A stretch of DNA of 64,000 nt from Labrenzia sp. VG12 (GCF_002237595.1 NZ_CP022529.1:1550001-1614000), one strand, 5' to 3'; shown: positions 45,880-54,658, counted from the first letter of the stretch. Numbers and translations are program-made. Notes: generated from the letters alone by a model not told the origin.

Positions 45880-48329
45880 CGGATTTTCTTCACCCAGCCG
45901 TTGGACCCGTCCACTTCAATCCTGTCTCCCGTCCGGATCCAGGAACAGGCGTCATTGACGGCAACCACACAGGGGATGCCGAGTTCGCGGGAAACGATCG
46001 CCGAATGAGACAGCACACTGCCCCGCTCACCAACGACAGCTGCCGCATTGGCGAAGTGGGAAATCCAGCCCGGGTCGGTGTGTCGGGCAACCAGGATTTC
46101 ACCAGCCTGGACCTGTTCTTCCGCCGGATCGTGGATGACACGGGCAATGCCGGTCACGACACCGCCGCCGCAGGCGGTTCCATAGCGCTGCGTTTCATCA
46201 TCTCCCGCACCGGCAATTCGTACGCTGGCCTGCCGAGTTGCCCTGTCAGTGACCGAACCACGCACCAGGATCCGTTCGGGTGGATCAGGCAGTCGTGCGA
46301 CGTCTTCCTGTTCCTTGCCTCGCAAAGCGATCAGGCCGCTGATGTCGCCGCCCGAGGCTGATCCTTCGGCAATGCCGAGTAGCTCTTCCAGGCTCAGCAG
46401 AAAGACCTCATCCCGGGTTTCGAGCTGACCTGTTGCGGTCAGCGTGGCGCCCATGGCCCGGAAAACCCGGCGCGCGTAACCGAAAATGCGCGTTCGTTCG
46501 AACCTCAGGTTCTCCCGGTCACGCACTCTTGCCTTGGCATATCCAAGGGCAAGCCTTGCGGCGAACCTTTTGACAGGCTTGCCGCCGAACAACTTTTTGA
46601 GCCTGTCGTCAGGCGGTGTTCGGACCGGTTCAGCAACGTCCCGGTTTGCTGCGGCAGCGACCGCCCGAAACAGCGCTTCCGGCGCTTCGTCCAGTGTCGG
46701 CTGTTCGAGTTTCAGTTCGCCGATCCGCCGGTCACCGAAGCGGTTCAGATAATGCTGGAGAAGCGAGGCGAGCCCCGGCACCGCAAAAATCTCGTCTGCC
46801 TCTTCCCTCTGCAGAACCTCCACAGCACCGGGTGACTGGCGCACCAGTTCTCCCATTTCGCGGATAAGACGTGCTGGTTCGGCCGAGATAATGTCGCCCT
46901 GGCCGATCATGACATCATTGTGCAGCGCCAGCCCTGCCTGGCCTGCCCAGGTCTCCAGCAGCTTGCGCGAGCCGCCAAAGGCCATCATGCAGAGAAAATC
47001 GTTGACGATGGGCGCATCCCAGTCATCCAGCAGAGCCAGTTCAACCCGGCGGTATTCGGCGGCCAGTTCGGAAAGGGACTTGGCGCAGAGCCGTTGCCAG
47101 TCTTCTCTTGGCGGAATGGTCTCCTCGACACGCTCCATGAAACCCGCATGGGTTTTCTTCAGGCGCACTGCCGCCCAGGCGAGACGCGCAACCATGACAA
47201 ACCCGGAGAGAAAGCTCCTGGTCGGTTCCGCACCGGCCATGGCTTCATCGGGCAAGGGCTCCGACACCCCCATCATGGTTTCCATGTGCTGGCGGTTGCT
47301 GGAAAAAAACGGCAGCAAAGAAAGCAGCCGGTACCAGTTGCCCAGATTGTAGTATAGGCGTCCGTCGATCCGGGCGAGCATATTGGCAAGATCGGTCGAA
47401 TGCGCCCGGATGACGTCCGGCGGCGTGCCGATCAGGTTCAGGAATGTGCGATAGACCCTGGCATAGGCGGTGACCGCGAAGCTGTAGGTCAACGGCGAGA
47501 CGATACCCGGATAGCTTTCAACGATGTTGGAATTGTCAAACACCAGCAGTCTGGTTTCGGCCGGAGCCACCGGCAGCAGCTGCGTCGTGATCGGCCGTGC
47601 CTGAAGCAGATACGGAGCACCGTCCTCTTGCCCCAGCGCCCACTCGATGTCCTGAGGGGCGCCCTTCTTGCCGGTGACCTCCACACAGAGGCGGGCCACG
47701 GCTCGTGCCTCGTCCAGGTCCAGCGCCGCCTCACCGGCCGGTGTTTCGAGCAGTTCCAGCTTTGGCAGTGAAAACCGCCAGGTTTCGCCGTCAACTTCAC
47801 CCGAGACCAGCGCATCTCCCAAGCCGGCCGTCGCCGACACAAGCACCTGGTCACGCCGGCCGGAAACCGGGTCAGCGGCAAAGGCAACGCCGGCGGCCCT
47901 TGCGTTGACCATCGCCTGAACGATCACCGAAGGCATGTCCACCTCGGTCAGTCCCCGGGCGGACCGGTAAGAATCTACGCTCGAACTGAGACCGGATGCA
48001 AAGACCTTTTCGGCGGCCGCGCCAACATCCTGCGATGCTACCTCCAGAAGGCTCAGAAACTGTCCGGCATGTGAATCGGCAGCGCCATCTTCCGCACGGC
48101 CCGAAGACCGGACGGCATAGAGATCGCCGGGCAGGTCGCCACACGCCGCTTCGATGCGTTTACGTGCGGTTTCCGTCAACCCACCGTTTTCAAACGCCTC
48201 GGGCGACAGCACAAAGAACGGCGGGACCTTGAAGCCCTGCGCTGCAAGTTCCGCCAGAACGAAGGCCTTGCCGCCGACAGTCTGCTGGGAGGCGTCTTGC
48301 GCCTGTTGCCATGTGACGAGAGCTGTCAA
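45876..48329 (-). CDS. PEP synthase/rifampin phosphotransferase-like dikinase
   Basis: About 817 residues. An N-terminal ATP-grasp domain of the PPDK type (VGGKAFVLAELAAQGFKVP, YAVRSSGRAEDGA, QDIEWALGQ, LLQARPIT) is followed by a central helical domain of about 400 residues and a C-terminal swivelling phosphohistidine domain (RGSVLSHSAIVSRELGIPC, His775). The TIM-barrel PEP/pyruvate site of true PpsA is missing, so the layout matches rifampin phosphotransferase-type enzymes, which split ATP to AMP and phosphate and phosphorylate a separate substrate. The start is a TTG at 48329 that overlaps the UbiA stop as TTGA, keeping the 4-nt pattern. Confidence 0.85.
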   Translation of the reverse strand: MTALVTWQQAQDASQQTVGGKAFVLAELAAQGFKVPPFFVLSPEAFENGGLTETARKRIEAACGDLPGDLYAVRSSGRAEDGAADSHAGQFLSLLEVASQDVGAAAEKVFASGLSSSVDSYRSARGLTEVDMPSVIVQAMVNARAAGVAFAADPVSGRRDQVLVSATAGLGDALVSGEVDGETWRFSLPKLELLETPAGEAALDLDEARAVARLCVEVTGKKGAPQDIEWALGQEDGAPYLLQARPITTQLLPVAPAETRLLVFDNSNIVESYPGIVSPLTYSFAVTAYARVYRTFLNLIGTPPDVIRAHSTDLANMLARIDGRLYYNLGNWYRLLSLLPFFSSNRQHMETMMGVSEPLPDEAMAGAEPTRSFLSGFVMVARLAWAAVRLKKTHAGFMERVEETIPPREDWQRLCAKSLSELAAEYRRVELALLDDWDAPIVNDFLCMMAFGGSRKLLETWAGQAGLALHNDVMIGQGDIISAEPARLIREMGELVRQSPGAVEVLQREEADEIFAVPGLASLLQHYLNRFGDRRIGELKLEQPTLDEAPEALFRAVAAAANRDVAEPVRTPPDDRLKKLFGGKPVKRFAARLALGYAKARVRDRENLRFERTRIFGYARRVFRAMGATLTATGQLETRDEVFLLSLEELLGIAEGSASGGDISGLIALRGKEQEDVARLPDPPERILVRGSVTDRATRQASVRIAGAGDDETQRYGTACGGGVVTGIARVIHDPAEEQVQAGEILVARHTDPGWISHFANAAAVVGERGSVLSHSAIVSRELGIPCVVAVNDACSWIRTGDRIEVDGSNGWVKKIR

Positions 48330-49258
48330 ACCGATACTCCAAGGGTCGGCGTGAAGGCCGCTGCGAGATAGCAGGCAAGCACCCAGACGCCGGACAGTGT
48401 TTCCAGCCGCTTCTGGCGCTTTTGATCCGGATGACGGGAAAAGGCGATGATGACGTAGATGGTCGGCAGCAGCACAGCCAGTCCGCACAGCGCGGTCTCC
48501 ACCGGGCGCGCCAGATAGATCCCGCAGATCACGAGGGCTGCAAAGGATGTCAGAACGGCCACGCCGAGTGCCAGAAGAGACGACTTGATGCCCCAGGACG
48601 AACTGTAGGTTTCCACGCCCTCACGCTCCTGCTCCGGTGCCCAGATCTTGCGGCCGAATTCGACAACGCAGCCATTGGCAAAGCTCATCAGAAGGAAGGT
48701 CCAGAGCCCTGGCGGCATGGTTCCGTAAGGCGCCCATTCGGCACCCGTCAGAACCAGGTCGATCAACGGCATGATCGCCATATGCGACACAAGATAAAGC
48801 GCTGGAGACGCATGCAGGAACTTCGGCGCAAAAAACTCGAAGCTCATCAGGGCCAGCCAGCCCCAGGCCAGGATCACCAGCAGCAGCAACAGGGGTGACA
48901 CCCAATAGGCACCGAGCGCTGCCGGCAGAACCGCAACACCGGCAATCCAGAGGATCAGTCCGAGCGACACCAGCCCGCGCGGGATCGGCCGCTCGGGGCG
49001 ATAACGCCGGTCGGTTTCCGCGTCCTTGACCTCATCCAGGGCCCGCATCTGGAAGAAGAACACCATCACGATCAGGAAGGCGATGAGGTAAGCACTCAGG
49101 TGCGGCAGGGATCGGTCCGCGAGCCGTGCCGACGCCGTCACCGATGCAGCGGAAAAGGCGGCCAGCAGTGGGACTGTCTGGATCAGCGGGAACCGCTCGG
49201 CCTGGTACGTCCATAACCGGGCGAGGACCGGCGCATCGGCTTCGGTTTTGGCGCTCAT
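48326..49258 (-). CDS. UbiA family prenyltransferase
   Basis: This 310-residue membrane prenyltransferase has eight to nine helices. The first metal motif is Asp75-Glu76-x2-Asp79-x3-Asp83 in RALDEVKDAETD, a DExxDxxxD variant of the usual NDxxDxxxD. It is followed by RRYRPERPIPRGL. The second polar loop reads EFGRKIWAPEQEREGVETYSS. This variant loop pattern suggests a UbiA subfamily distinct from ubiquinone or heme O synthesis. It probably joins a prenyl diphosphate to an acceptor made by its neighbours. It overlaps the HMG-CoA reductase gene by 4 nt. Confidence 0.86.
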   Translation of the reverse strand: MSAKTEADAPVLARLWTYQAERFPLIQTVPLLAAFSAASVTASARLADRSLPHLSAYLIAFLIVMVFFFQMRALDEVKDAETDRRYRPERPIPRGLVSLGLILWIAGVAVLPAALGAYWVSPLLLLLVILAWGWLALMSFEFFAPKFLHASPALYLVSHMAIMPLIDLVLTGAEWAPYGTMPPGLWTFLLMSFANGCVVEFGRKIWAPEQEREGVETYSSSWGIKSSLLALGVAVLTSFAALVICGIYLARPVETALCGLAVLLPTIYVIIAFSRHPDQKRQKRLETLSGVWVLACYLAAAFTPTLGVSV

Positions 49259-50529
49259 GCCTTTGTTTCCCGTGCAAGGCGCTTGTGGGCACTGCCGAAT
49301 TGCCCGCCGGCAACCGCCGCAGTCAGGGACAGTTCACCGCACAGGCATAGGGCAGCGGCAACTTCTGCAAGCGCGGGTGCCTTGCCGGAGCCCTTCAGTC
49401 CAAGCACATCAAGCCCGGCAGATTGAGACGGCAGACTGGTGCCGCCGCCCACGGTGCCGAGGATCAGGTTCGGCAGGGTCACGGTGACCAGCAGCCCGGT
49501 CTCGCTCTGTTCCATGCGGGTGAAGCCAACAGCGGATTCGGCAACACAGGCCACATCCTGCCCCGTCGCCAGGTAGAGCGCGGCAAGGCCGTTGGCGAAA
49601 TGGGCCTGCGCACCGACCTGCCCGGTCATCAGTGCGCCGAGATTGGCAATCCGGCCATATTCGAGAATGTCTTCGACCGATGCTCCAAGGACGCCTTCGA
49701 CGACATCGTCCGGCATATCGACCTGCGCGGTGATCCGCCGCCCGCGCCCTAGCATCGTGCCGAGAAAACTGGCCTTCTTGTCGCCGGAGAAATTGGCTTC
49801 CAGAAACCAGGACCTGGGCTGAACGGGCGAGGCCTTGAGCGCATGGGCGCAAAGCGCCTCCGTGGCGAAGGTCACCATGTTCTGACCGGCCGCATCTCCG
49901 GTTTCATACCGGCACATCAGGAAAACGATCTCGCCATCGATGACCGGATCAATTCCCAGAAGTCGACCATGCCGCGTCGTGGCCTCGGCTGCGGCAATCA
50001 GATCGGCAGATGCTGTCACCACCCAATCGACAAACAGCCCCGCTTCGGCAATGGAGGCAAACCGGAATGCCGGTGTGCGGAGCACGCCCTCCCCGAGCGT
50101 TGCCACGCTGACCCCACCGGACTTGCCGACGGCCCTGGCGCCGCGCGCATAGGAAGCGACAAGCGCGGCTTCGGTGGTGGCAAGCGGCACGAAAAAGTCA
50201 CCATGGGCAAACACCCCATTGATCCGCAACGGTCCGACGACCCCGACAGGCACCTTCACGGTGCCGATCATGTTTTCGATGTTTCCGGTATAGGTCTCCG
50301 CTTCTGCAACGGTCCGGTCATCGGCCAGCTGACCCTGCGCCGTTTGTGGAACTCCAGCCTTGAGCATGCGTTTCCAGACCCTGGCAATCGCAGCAGCAGA
50401 CGGTTTCGGCAGGGTCATCAGGGCTGCCGGAGCCCCTTCGCGCGGTGACAGGCGCGCCGCGATTTCCGCCGGATCGGCAGAGGCCTTGAGTTTCTTTAGA
50501 TAACGGAGGGTCTTGGGGGGAATGGGCAT
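49255..50529 (-). CDS. Hydroxymethylglutaryl-CoA reductase
   Basis: This 424-residue enzyme reduces HMG-CoA to mevalonate. All four catalytic residues are present: Glu120 (PLATTEAALVAS), Lys in SGDKKAS (251/252), Asp325 (TGQDVACV) and His415 (GSAHKRL). ENMIGT and VGGGTSLPSQ resemble the class I/archaeal type more than the class II Pseudomonas mevalonii type. Alphaproteobacteria normally make isoprenoids by the MEP route, so a lone HMG-CoA reductase suggests a special product. It is the first gene of the seven-gene 4-nt-overlap operon. The start ATG 50529 has a weak ribosome-binding site. Confidence 0.95.
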   Translation of the reverse strand: MPIPPKTLRYLKKLKASADPAEIAARLSPREGAPAALMTLPKPSAAAIARVWKRMLKAGVPQTAQGQLADDRTVAEAETYTGNIENMIGTVKVPVGVVGPLRINGVFAHGDFFVPLATTEAALVASYARGARAVGKSGGVSVATLGEGVLRTPAFRFASIAEAGLFVDWVVTASADLIAAAEATTRHGRLLGIDPVIDGEIVFLMCRYETGDAAGQNMVTFATEALCAHALKASPVQPRSWFLEANFSGDKKASFLGTMLGRGRRITAQVDMPDDVVEGVLGASVEDILEYGRIANLGALMTGQVGAQAHFANGLAALYLATGQDVACVAESAVGFTRMEQSETGLLVTVTLPNLILGTVGGGTSLPSQSAGLDVLGLKGSGKAPALAEVAAALCLCGELSLTAAVAGGQFGSAHKRLARETKA

Positions 50530-50579
50530 GATCTGGAACTTGTTAAACGAAAGACTGTTGTGAACGCCTGACGGACATT

Positions 50580-50593
50580 TGAGAATAATCTCA
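50580..50593. promoter_or_regulatory. Candidate operator upstream of the HMG-CoA reductase operon
   Basis: TGAGA-ATAA-TCTCA, a 5-bp inverted repeat 51 bp upstream of the HMG-CoA reductase start codon, in an AT-richer stretch. A TTTACA hexamer on the minus strand just upstream could be a -35 element, but its -10 is weak. Confidence 0.35.
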
Positions 50594-50717
50594 CATCAGC
50601 CTACAGCGCCTTTGTAAAATTTCCCCAAAGTGAAAATACCAATCTCTGCCAGCCGAACACCACCGTTCAAACCGGGTTTCCTGAAAAGCCGGACCACGAA
50701 ACTGCCAATTGCTGACG

Positions 50718-51257
50718 TCAATAGGCCGACAAGCGTCCACCGCGCAGGGTCATCAACAAAGCCCGTTCCGGCCAGGTCTCCCGCCCTCCGCGTGCCCGGA
50801 TCTGCCAGAGTTGTCTTCGCGCGGCCTCCACGTCGCCCTTTTCAGCCAGCCCCATGCCAAGATAGGACCGTGCCAGCAAATCGTTCGGCTCTTCCTGAAG
50901 TGCCCTTGCATAAAATTGTTCGGCCAATGCCCAATCTCCCGATTTGCGCGCCAGAAAGCCGCGATAGGTCAGCACCCTCGACGAGGACTGGTCGGTCATG
51001 GCATCGAGAGCCAGTCCTGCCGCTTTCAGGCGGCCTGCGTAAGCCAGTTCACGCGCGGCCCGGTAGCGCTCATCATCGTTGAAACTATTTGCTTTCACAT
51101 CTGTGCAGCGCTCTGCTTCCTTGTCCCATGCCTGTCCGTCCGGACATTCGGTCGAAGTTTCGGTCGGTTCGGGCGGCCGTTCCCAGTCTTCCGGCGACAC
51201 AGCCTGCGTAGAGGTGACGCCGAATCCCAGAAAGATTGCGGCAAGAACGGTTTTCAT
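50718..51257 (-). CDS. TPR-repeat secreted protein
   Basis: This 179-residue protein has a signal peptide (MKTVLAAIFLGFGVTSTQA), a short Pro/Cys region with a possible disulfide (ECPDGQAW to RCTD), and about three tetratricopeptide repeats (YAGRLKAAGLALDAM, KSGDWALAEQFYARALQEEPND, LGMGLAEKGDVEAARRQL). It probably binds protein partners in the periplasm. ATG 51257 follows AGGAAG. It lies upstream of the HMG-CoA reductase operon on the same strand, with a 188-nt gap and candidate promoter signals between, so cotranscription is not assured. Confidence 0.8.
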   Translation of the reverse strand: MKTVLAAIFLGFGVTSTQAVSPEDWERPPEPTETSTECPDGQAWDKEAERCTDVKANSFNDDERYRAARELAYAGRLKAAGLALDAMTDQSSSRVLTYRGFLARKSGDWALAEQFYARALQEEPNDLLARSYLGMGLAEKGDVEAARRQLWQIRARGGRETWPERALLMTLRGGRLSAY

Positions 51258-51435
51258 CGGCAAGGTCTTCCTGCACTTTTTCCACTCTGGGAGACCCCAA
51301 GCCAAGCATTCAGCAATCATGCCGGTCAAGCGCCTGGTCTGATCCGCTCCCGGGTCTTTACAGGAAGCCGTTTCCCTCTGGTTTTGTCCATCGAGGCAAC
51401 TACATCTTGCATCAGAGATATGTTAGTGCGAGCCC

Positions 51436-52917
51436 ATGACAGCAAATCCGCCGCTTTTCCAGTTTGACAATTCCTATGCCCGTGACCTGCCTGGCTTCTA
51501 TGTCGCCTGGGAAGGCGCAAAGGTACCCGCCCCGCAGATGATCCTGTTCAATCAGGCGCTGGCCGAAAGCCTTGGCCTTGAGGCCGATGCGCTCAACTCA
51601 GGTCAAGGCGCAGACGTCTTTGCGGGCGTCAGTGCGCCGGACGGGGCGTCCCCGCTGGCCCAGGTCTATGCCGGGCACCAGTTTGGCGGCTTCTCGCCGC
51701 AGCTCGGCGACGGGCGTGCGCTCTTGCTGGGAGAAATCCTGGATGCGTCCGGAACGCGCAAGGACATTCAACTGAAGGGCTCCGGACCAACCCCCTTTTC
51801 GCGCGGCGGCGACGGCAAGGCCGTGGTTGGCCCCGTTCTGCGGGAATACGTCATGGGCGAGGCAATGCATGCCCTTGGCATTCCGACGACGCGGGCCCTG
51901 GCCGCCGTCGCAACAGGCGAAACGATCTACCGCGAAAGCCCGAAACCGGGCGCTGTACTGACACGGGTTGCTGCAAGTCATTTGCGCGTGGGCACGTTTC
52001 AGTTCTTCGCGGCCCGGGGCGAGACCGAGAAGGTGCGCCAACTGGCGGATTACGCGATAGCCAGGCACGATCCGGATCTGGCCGAGACGCCAGACCGGTA
52101 TCTCAGCATGTTCCGGCGCGTGGTCGAACGGCAGGCAGCGCTGGTTGCAAGGTGGGTTCTGGTCGGGTTCGTCCACGGCGTCATGAACACGGACAACACC
52201 ACGATCTCGGGAGAAACCATCGACTATGGCCCCTGCGCCTTCATCGATGCCTTTGATCCGGCGGCCGTTTTCAGCTCCATCGATCATGGTGGGCGTTACG
52301 CCTTTGGCCGTCAGCCCGCGATCCTGCAATGGAACCTGGCGCGCCTTGCTGAAGCGATGCTTGCGCTGTTCAACCCGGACGATCTCGACAACGCCGTGGA
52401 CCTGGCAAGCGCGGCGCTTGGCAGGTTCCCGGACCTCTACAAGGCGGCCTGGCTGGCCGGCATGCGTGAAAAGCTTGGTCTTGCGACAGTGGCTGAGGAG
52501 GACGAAGCCCTGTTTGAAGACCTGCTTGCCCTCATGCAGGCCCAGGGTGCCGATTACACCTTGAGCTTCCGGCACCTCGGAGCCGCTGCCACAGGTTCAC
52601 CGTCTGCATTCCGGGACCTCTTTGTCGATCCAACGGCCGTTGATCCCTGGCTCGACCAGTGGCGGGAAAGACGTGCGCGCGAAGCGGAGACGGATGACCA
52701 GGTCAAAACCCGCATGGACAGCGTCAATCCGCTCTACATTCCCCGGAACCACAAGGTCGAAGAGGCTCTTCAGGCTGCCGAAGACGGTGATTACACCCCC
52801 GTCAAGACGCTGCTTGATGTCCTGTCCCGCCCCTTCGACGAGCGGCCCGGACTGGAACGCTATTCCGAACCGGCGCCATCTTCCTTCGGACCTTATCAGA
52901 CGTTCTGCGGCACCTGA
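51436..52917 (+). CDS. selO: Protein adenylyltransferase SelO (YdiU)
   Basis: This 493-residue pseudokinase transfers AMP from ATP to protein hydroxyls in redox control. Family signatures: YAGHQFGGFSPQLGDGRA, LKGSGPTPFSRGGDGKAVVGP with Lys114, and MNTDNTTISGETIDYGPCAFID with the metal-binding residues. The C-terminus is QTFCGT, where Cys491 occupies the third-from-last position used by selenocysteine in animal SelO. It is divergent from the TPR protein gene. Confidence 0.94.
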   Translation: MTANPPLFQFDNSYARDLPGFYVAWEGAKVPAPQMILFNQALAESLGLEADALNSGQGADVFAGVSAPDGASPLAQVYAGHQFGGFSPQLGDGRALLLGEILDASGTRKDIQLKGSGPTPFSRGGDGKAVVGPVLREYVMGEAMHALGIPTTRALAAVATGETIYRESPKPGAVLTRVAASHLRVGTFQFFAARGETEKVRQLADYAIARHDPDLAETPDRYLSMFRRVVERQAALVARWVLVGFVHGVMNTDNTTISGETIDYGPCAFIDAFDPAAVFSSIDHGGRYAFGRQPAILQWNLARLAEAMLALFNPDDLDNAVDLASAALGRFPDLYKAAWLAGMREKLGLATVAEEDEALFEDLLALMQAQGADYTLSFRHLGAAATGSPSAFRDLFVDPTAVDPWLDQWRERRAREAETDDQVKTRMDSVNPLYIPRNHKVEEALQAAEDGDYTPVKTLLDVLSRPFDERPGLERYSEPAPSSFGPYQTFCGT

Positions 52918-52949
52918 TCAAGCCCGCTCTGTCCGGGTGATGGCTTACC

Positions 52950-53537
52950 CTATCCCGCCAGTCGCTCAACCAGAAAATCCATCTCCCGCGCGAGGCGCTC
53001 ACCGGTCAGACTGATGAACCTGGTTTCCAGGCTGATGGTCACAAGTCCATGCACGGCTGAGAAACAGGTGCGCGTCCTGTCTTCCAGCTGTTCACCTTCC
53101 AGGCCGGGGTTCAACACCTTCAACGGGCCGGCAATAAAGGCCAGAAGGGTGATGTTCTCCTGAATATGCCAATCCGGCACCGCTTTGCCGTCGGGCAAGT
53201 GGTGACTGAAAAGTGTCGTCCAGAGATTTTCATTCTTCTGGGCAAACGCCAGATAGGCATGGGCCAGCGCCTTGAGCTGCGCCAGCGGATCTTCAGTGCC
53301 GTCAACCGCTGACGCCATGACGTCCTTGATCCGTCCGAGCGAGACGGAATTGACCGCGATCAGCAGCGCATCCTGGTCTTCGAAATGCTTGTAGACCGAG
53401 CCGACGGAATAACCGGCCTCACCCGCAATCTTTCGGATGTTTGCGGCTTCCATGCCCCCCTGCTCCACTGCGGCGATCGCCGCCTCCAGCACCTTGCGTC
53501 GCGTTTCTTCGCTCTTGGCTTTCTGCACACCCGCCAT
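52950..53537 (-). CDS. TetR/AcrR family transcriptional regulator
   Basis: This 195-residue repressor-type protein has an N-terminal TetR helix-turn-helix (EETRRKVLEAAIAAVEQGG, IAGEAGYSVGSVYKHFEDQDALL) and a helical ligand-binding domain. It is divergent from the PspA-like/YiaA operon. The 108-bp region between the two start codons carries two matching palindromes, which are strong candidates for its binding sites. It probably represses itself and the psp-like operon. The inducer is unknown, possibly a membrane-active compound. Confidence 0.92.
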   Translation of the reverse strand: MAGVQKAKSEETRRKVLEAAIAAVEQGGMEAANIRKIAGEAGYSVGSVYKHFEDQDALLIAVNSVSLGRIKDVMASAVDGTEDPLAQLKALAHAYLAFAQKNENLWTTLFSHHLPDGKAVPDWHIQENITLLAFIAGPLKVLNPGLEGEQLEDRTRTCFSAVHGLVTISLETRFISLTGERLAREMDFLVERLAG

Positions 53538-53557
53538 TGCGGCCTACCTTTACAAAA

Positions 53558-53629
53558 GTGAACCTGGTTCATTTTTTTCTTGACTTAGCCCGACTCGTGT
53601 GGCTTTGTCAAATGGTGAACGTCGTTCAC
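53558..53629. promoter_or_regulatory. Twin TetR operators around divergent promoters
   Basis: GTGAAC-CTG-GTTCAT (53558-53572) and GTGAAC-GTC-GTTCAC (53615-53629) share the same 6-3-6 layout. Between them lie TTGACT (53580-53585, plus strand) and a perfect TTGACA (53611-53606, minus strand), which would drive the pspA-like operon and tetR respectively; -10 boxes are weak. Confidence 0.75.
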
Positions 53630-53644
53630 TTTTGTGGAGGTATT

Positions 53645-54343
53645 ATGTTTGAACCATTTGTAGCCCAGTTGAAAGACCTGCTGTCAGGCGGCCTGCCGGA
53701 TGGCGACAGCCGTCAGTCGCGCGCTGTCCTTTCCGCCAATATACGGGAAGCAGCCGCGGCCGTCCGGACTGCTCAGGTGGCCCTGGCCCGCGCACGCGCC
53801 GAACAGCAGCTCGACCGGAAACGGCTTCAGCACATCAAGGCCTCGGTCGAGGATCTGGAAAATCGCGCGCGAAACGCGCTTTTGAAAGGCAACGACCCTC
53901 TCGCCCGCGAAGCTGCTGAGGCCATTGCCCTGCTTGAAGACGAAAAGGCTGCCCTTGAAAGCGCCATTGCCAGCTTTGAGCGGGATCTTGCAGGTCTGAC
54001 GGAAAGCCTGCACCGGGCACAGGGCCGCCTGCGGGCGCTGAAGCGCGGTGAACGCGGCGTCGACGTTCGGGCCCACATTCAAAAGGCCCAGTCGATCGGC
54101 GCCGGCAACGGGCATTCCGCGCTCGCGGAGGCGGAGCACCGCCTTGAAGACATCCGGCACCAGCAGGAGCGCGACCAGATCGCGGACCAGGAATTCCTGG
54201 CGCTCTCGGTGGCAGAGCAACCCGACGCCCTGATCGAGAAACTCGGCGACGCCGGGTGCGGCGCACCGGTGAAAACCCGTGCCGACGATGTCCTGGCGCG
54301 GCTGAAATCCGACCTTCCTCCCCTTCTTGAAAAGTCTGAGTAA
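53645..54343 (+). CDS. PspA/IM30 family protein
   Basis: This 232-residue protein is almost wholly alpha-helical coiled coil (ANIREAAAAVRTAQVALARARAEQQ, LEDEKAALESAIASFERDL), as in PspA/Vipp1 membrane-stabilising proteins. PspA forms oligomers at stressed inner membranes. The N-terminal amphipathic helix is MFEPFVAQLKDLL. The start ATG 53645 follows GGAGG; the frame upstream of it is open but crosses the operator. It is followed 14 nt later by the YiaA-like gene. Control by a TetR repressor rather than PspF is an unusual pairing. Confidence 0.8.
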   Translation: MFEPFVAQLKDLLSGGLPDGDSRQSRAVLSANIREAAAAVRTAQVALARARAEQQLDRKRLQHIKASVEDLENRARNALLKGNDPLAREAAEAIALLEDEKAALESAIASFERDLAGLTESLHRAQGRLRALKRGERGVDVRAHIQKAQSIGAGNGHSALAEAEHRLEDIRHQQERDQIADQEFLALSVAEQPDALIEKLGDAGCGAPVKTRADDVLARLKSDLPPLLEKSE

Positions 54344-54357
54344 AAAAGGAACATCCC

Positions 54358-54639
54358 ATGCAGGAACCTGTGATCAAGCATTCCAACAACTGGATGGTCT
54401 TCACCGCCGCCAGTTTCCTGGTTGCCGCCGTCATGATGGCGCTCGGCATCTACAATCTGGAAGCCAGCTTCTCCGCCAAGGGCTTTTACACCATGTCGGC
54501 AATCATGCTGGTGCACACGGCGGTTACGCTGACAAAGACGCTTCGCGACCGCGACGAAGCCGAGAAGTTCCACAATCGGCTCGAAGACGCCAAGACCGAG
54601 AAATTGCTGATGGATGTCAGCAAGTCGGACGCGGCCTGA
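54358..54639 (+). CDS. YiaA/YiaB-like two-helix inner membrane protein
   Basis: This 93-residue protein has two transmembrane helices (WMVFTAASFLVAAVMMALGIY and GFYTMSAIMLVHTAVTLTKT) and a charged tail (RDRDEAEKFHNRLEDAKTEK). It fits the YiaAB two-helix family, whose function is unknown. The 14-nt gap after the pspA-like gene points to one stress operon; it may anchor or modulate the PspA-like protein at the membrane. Confidence 0.82.
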   Translation: MQEPVIKHSNNWMVFTAASFLVAAVMMALGIYNLEASFSAKGFYTMSAIMLVHTAVTLTKTLRDRDEAEKFHNRLEDAKTEKLLMDVSKSDAA

Positions 54640-54658
54640 CCTGATCCCGTTCCATCTC

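Noticed and set aside
45876..48488. A 50-residue longer N-terminus for the dikinase (start at 48488).
   Set aside because: The extension overlaps the UbiA gene fully and lacks family character; the TTG at 48329 keeps the operon-wide 4-nt overlap.
41278..50529. A complete mevalonate pathway operon.
   Set aside because: Only HMG-CoA reductase is present; no HMG-CoA synthase, kinases or diphosphomevalonate decarboxylase accompany it.
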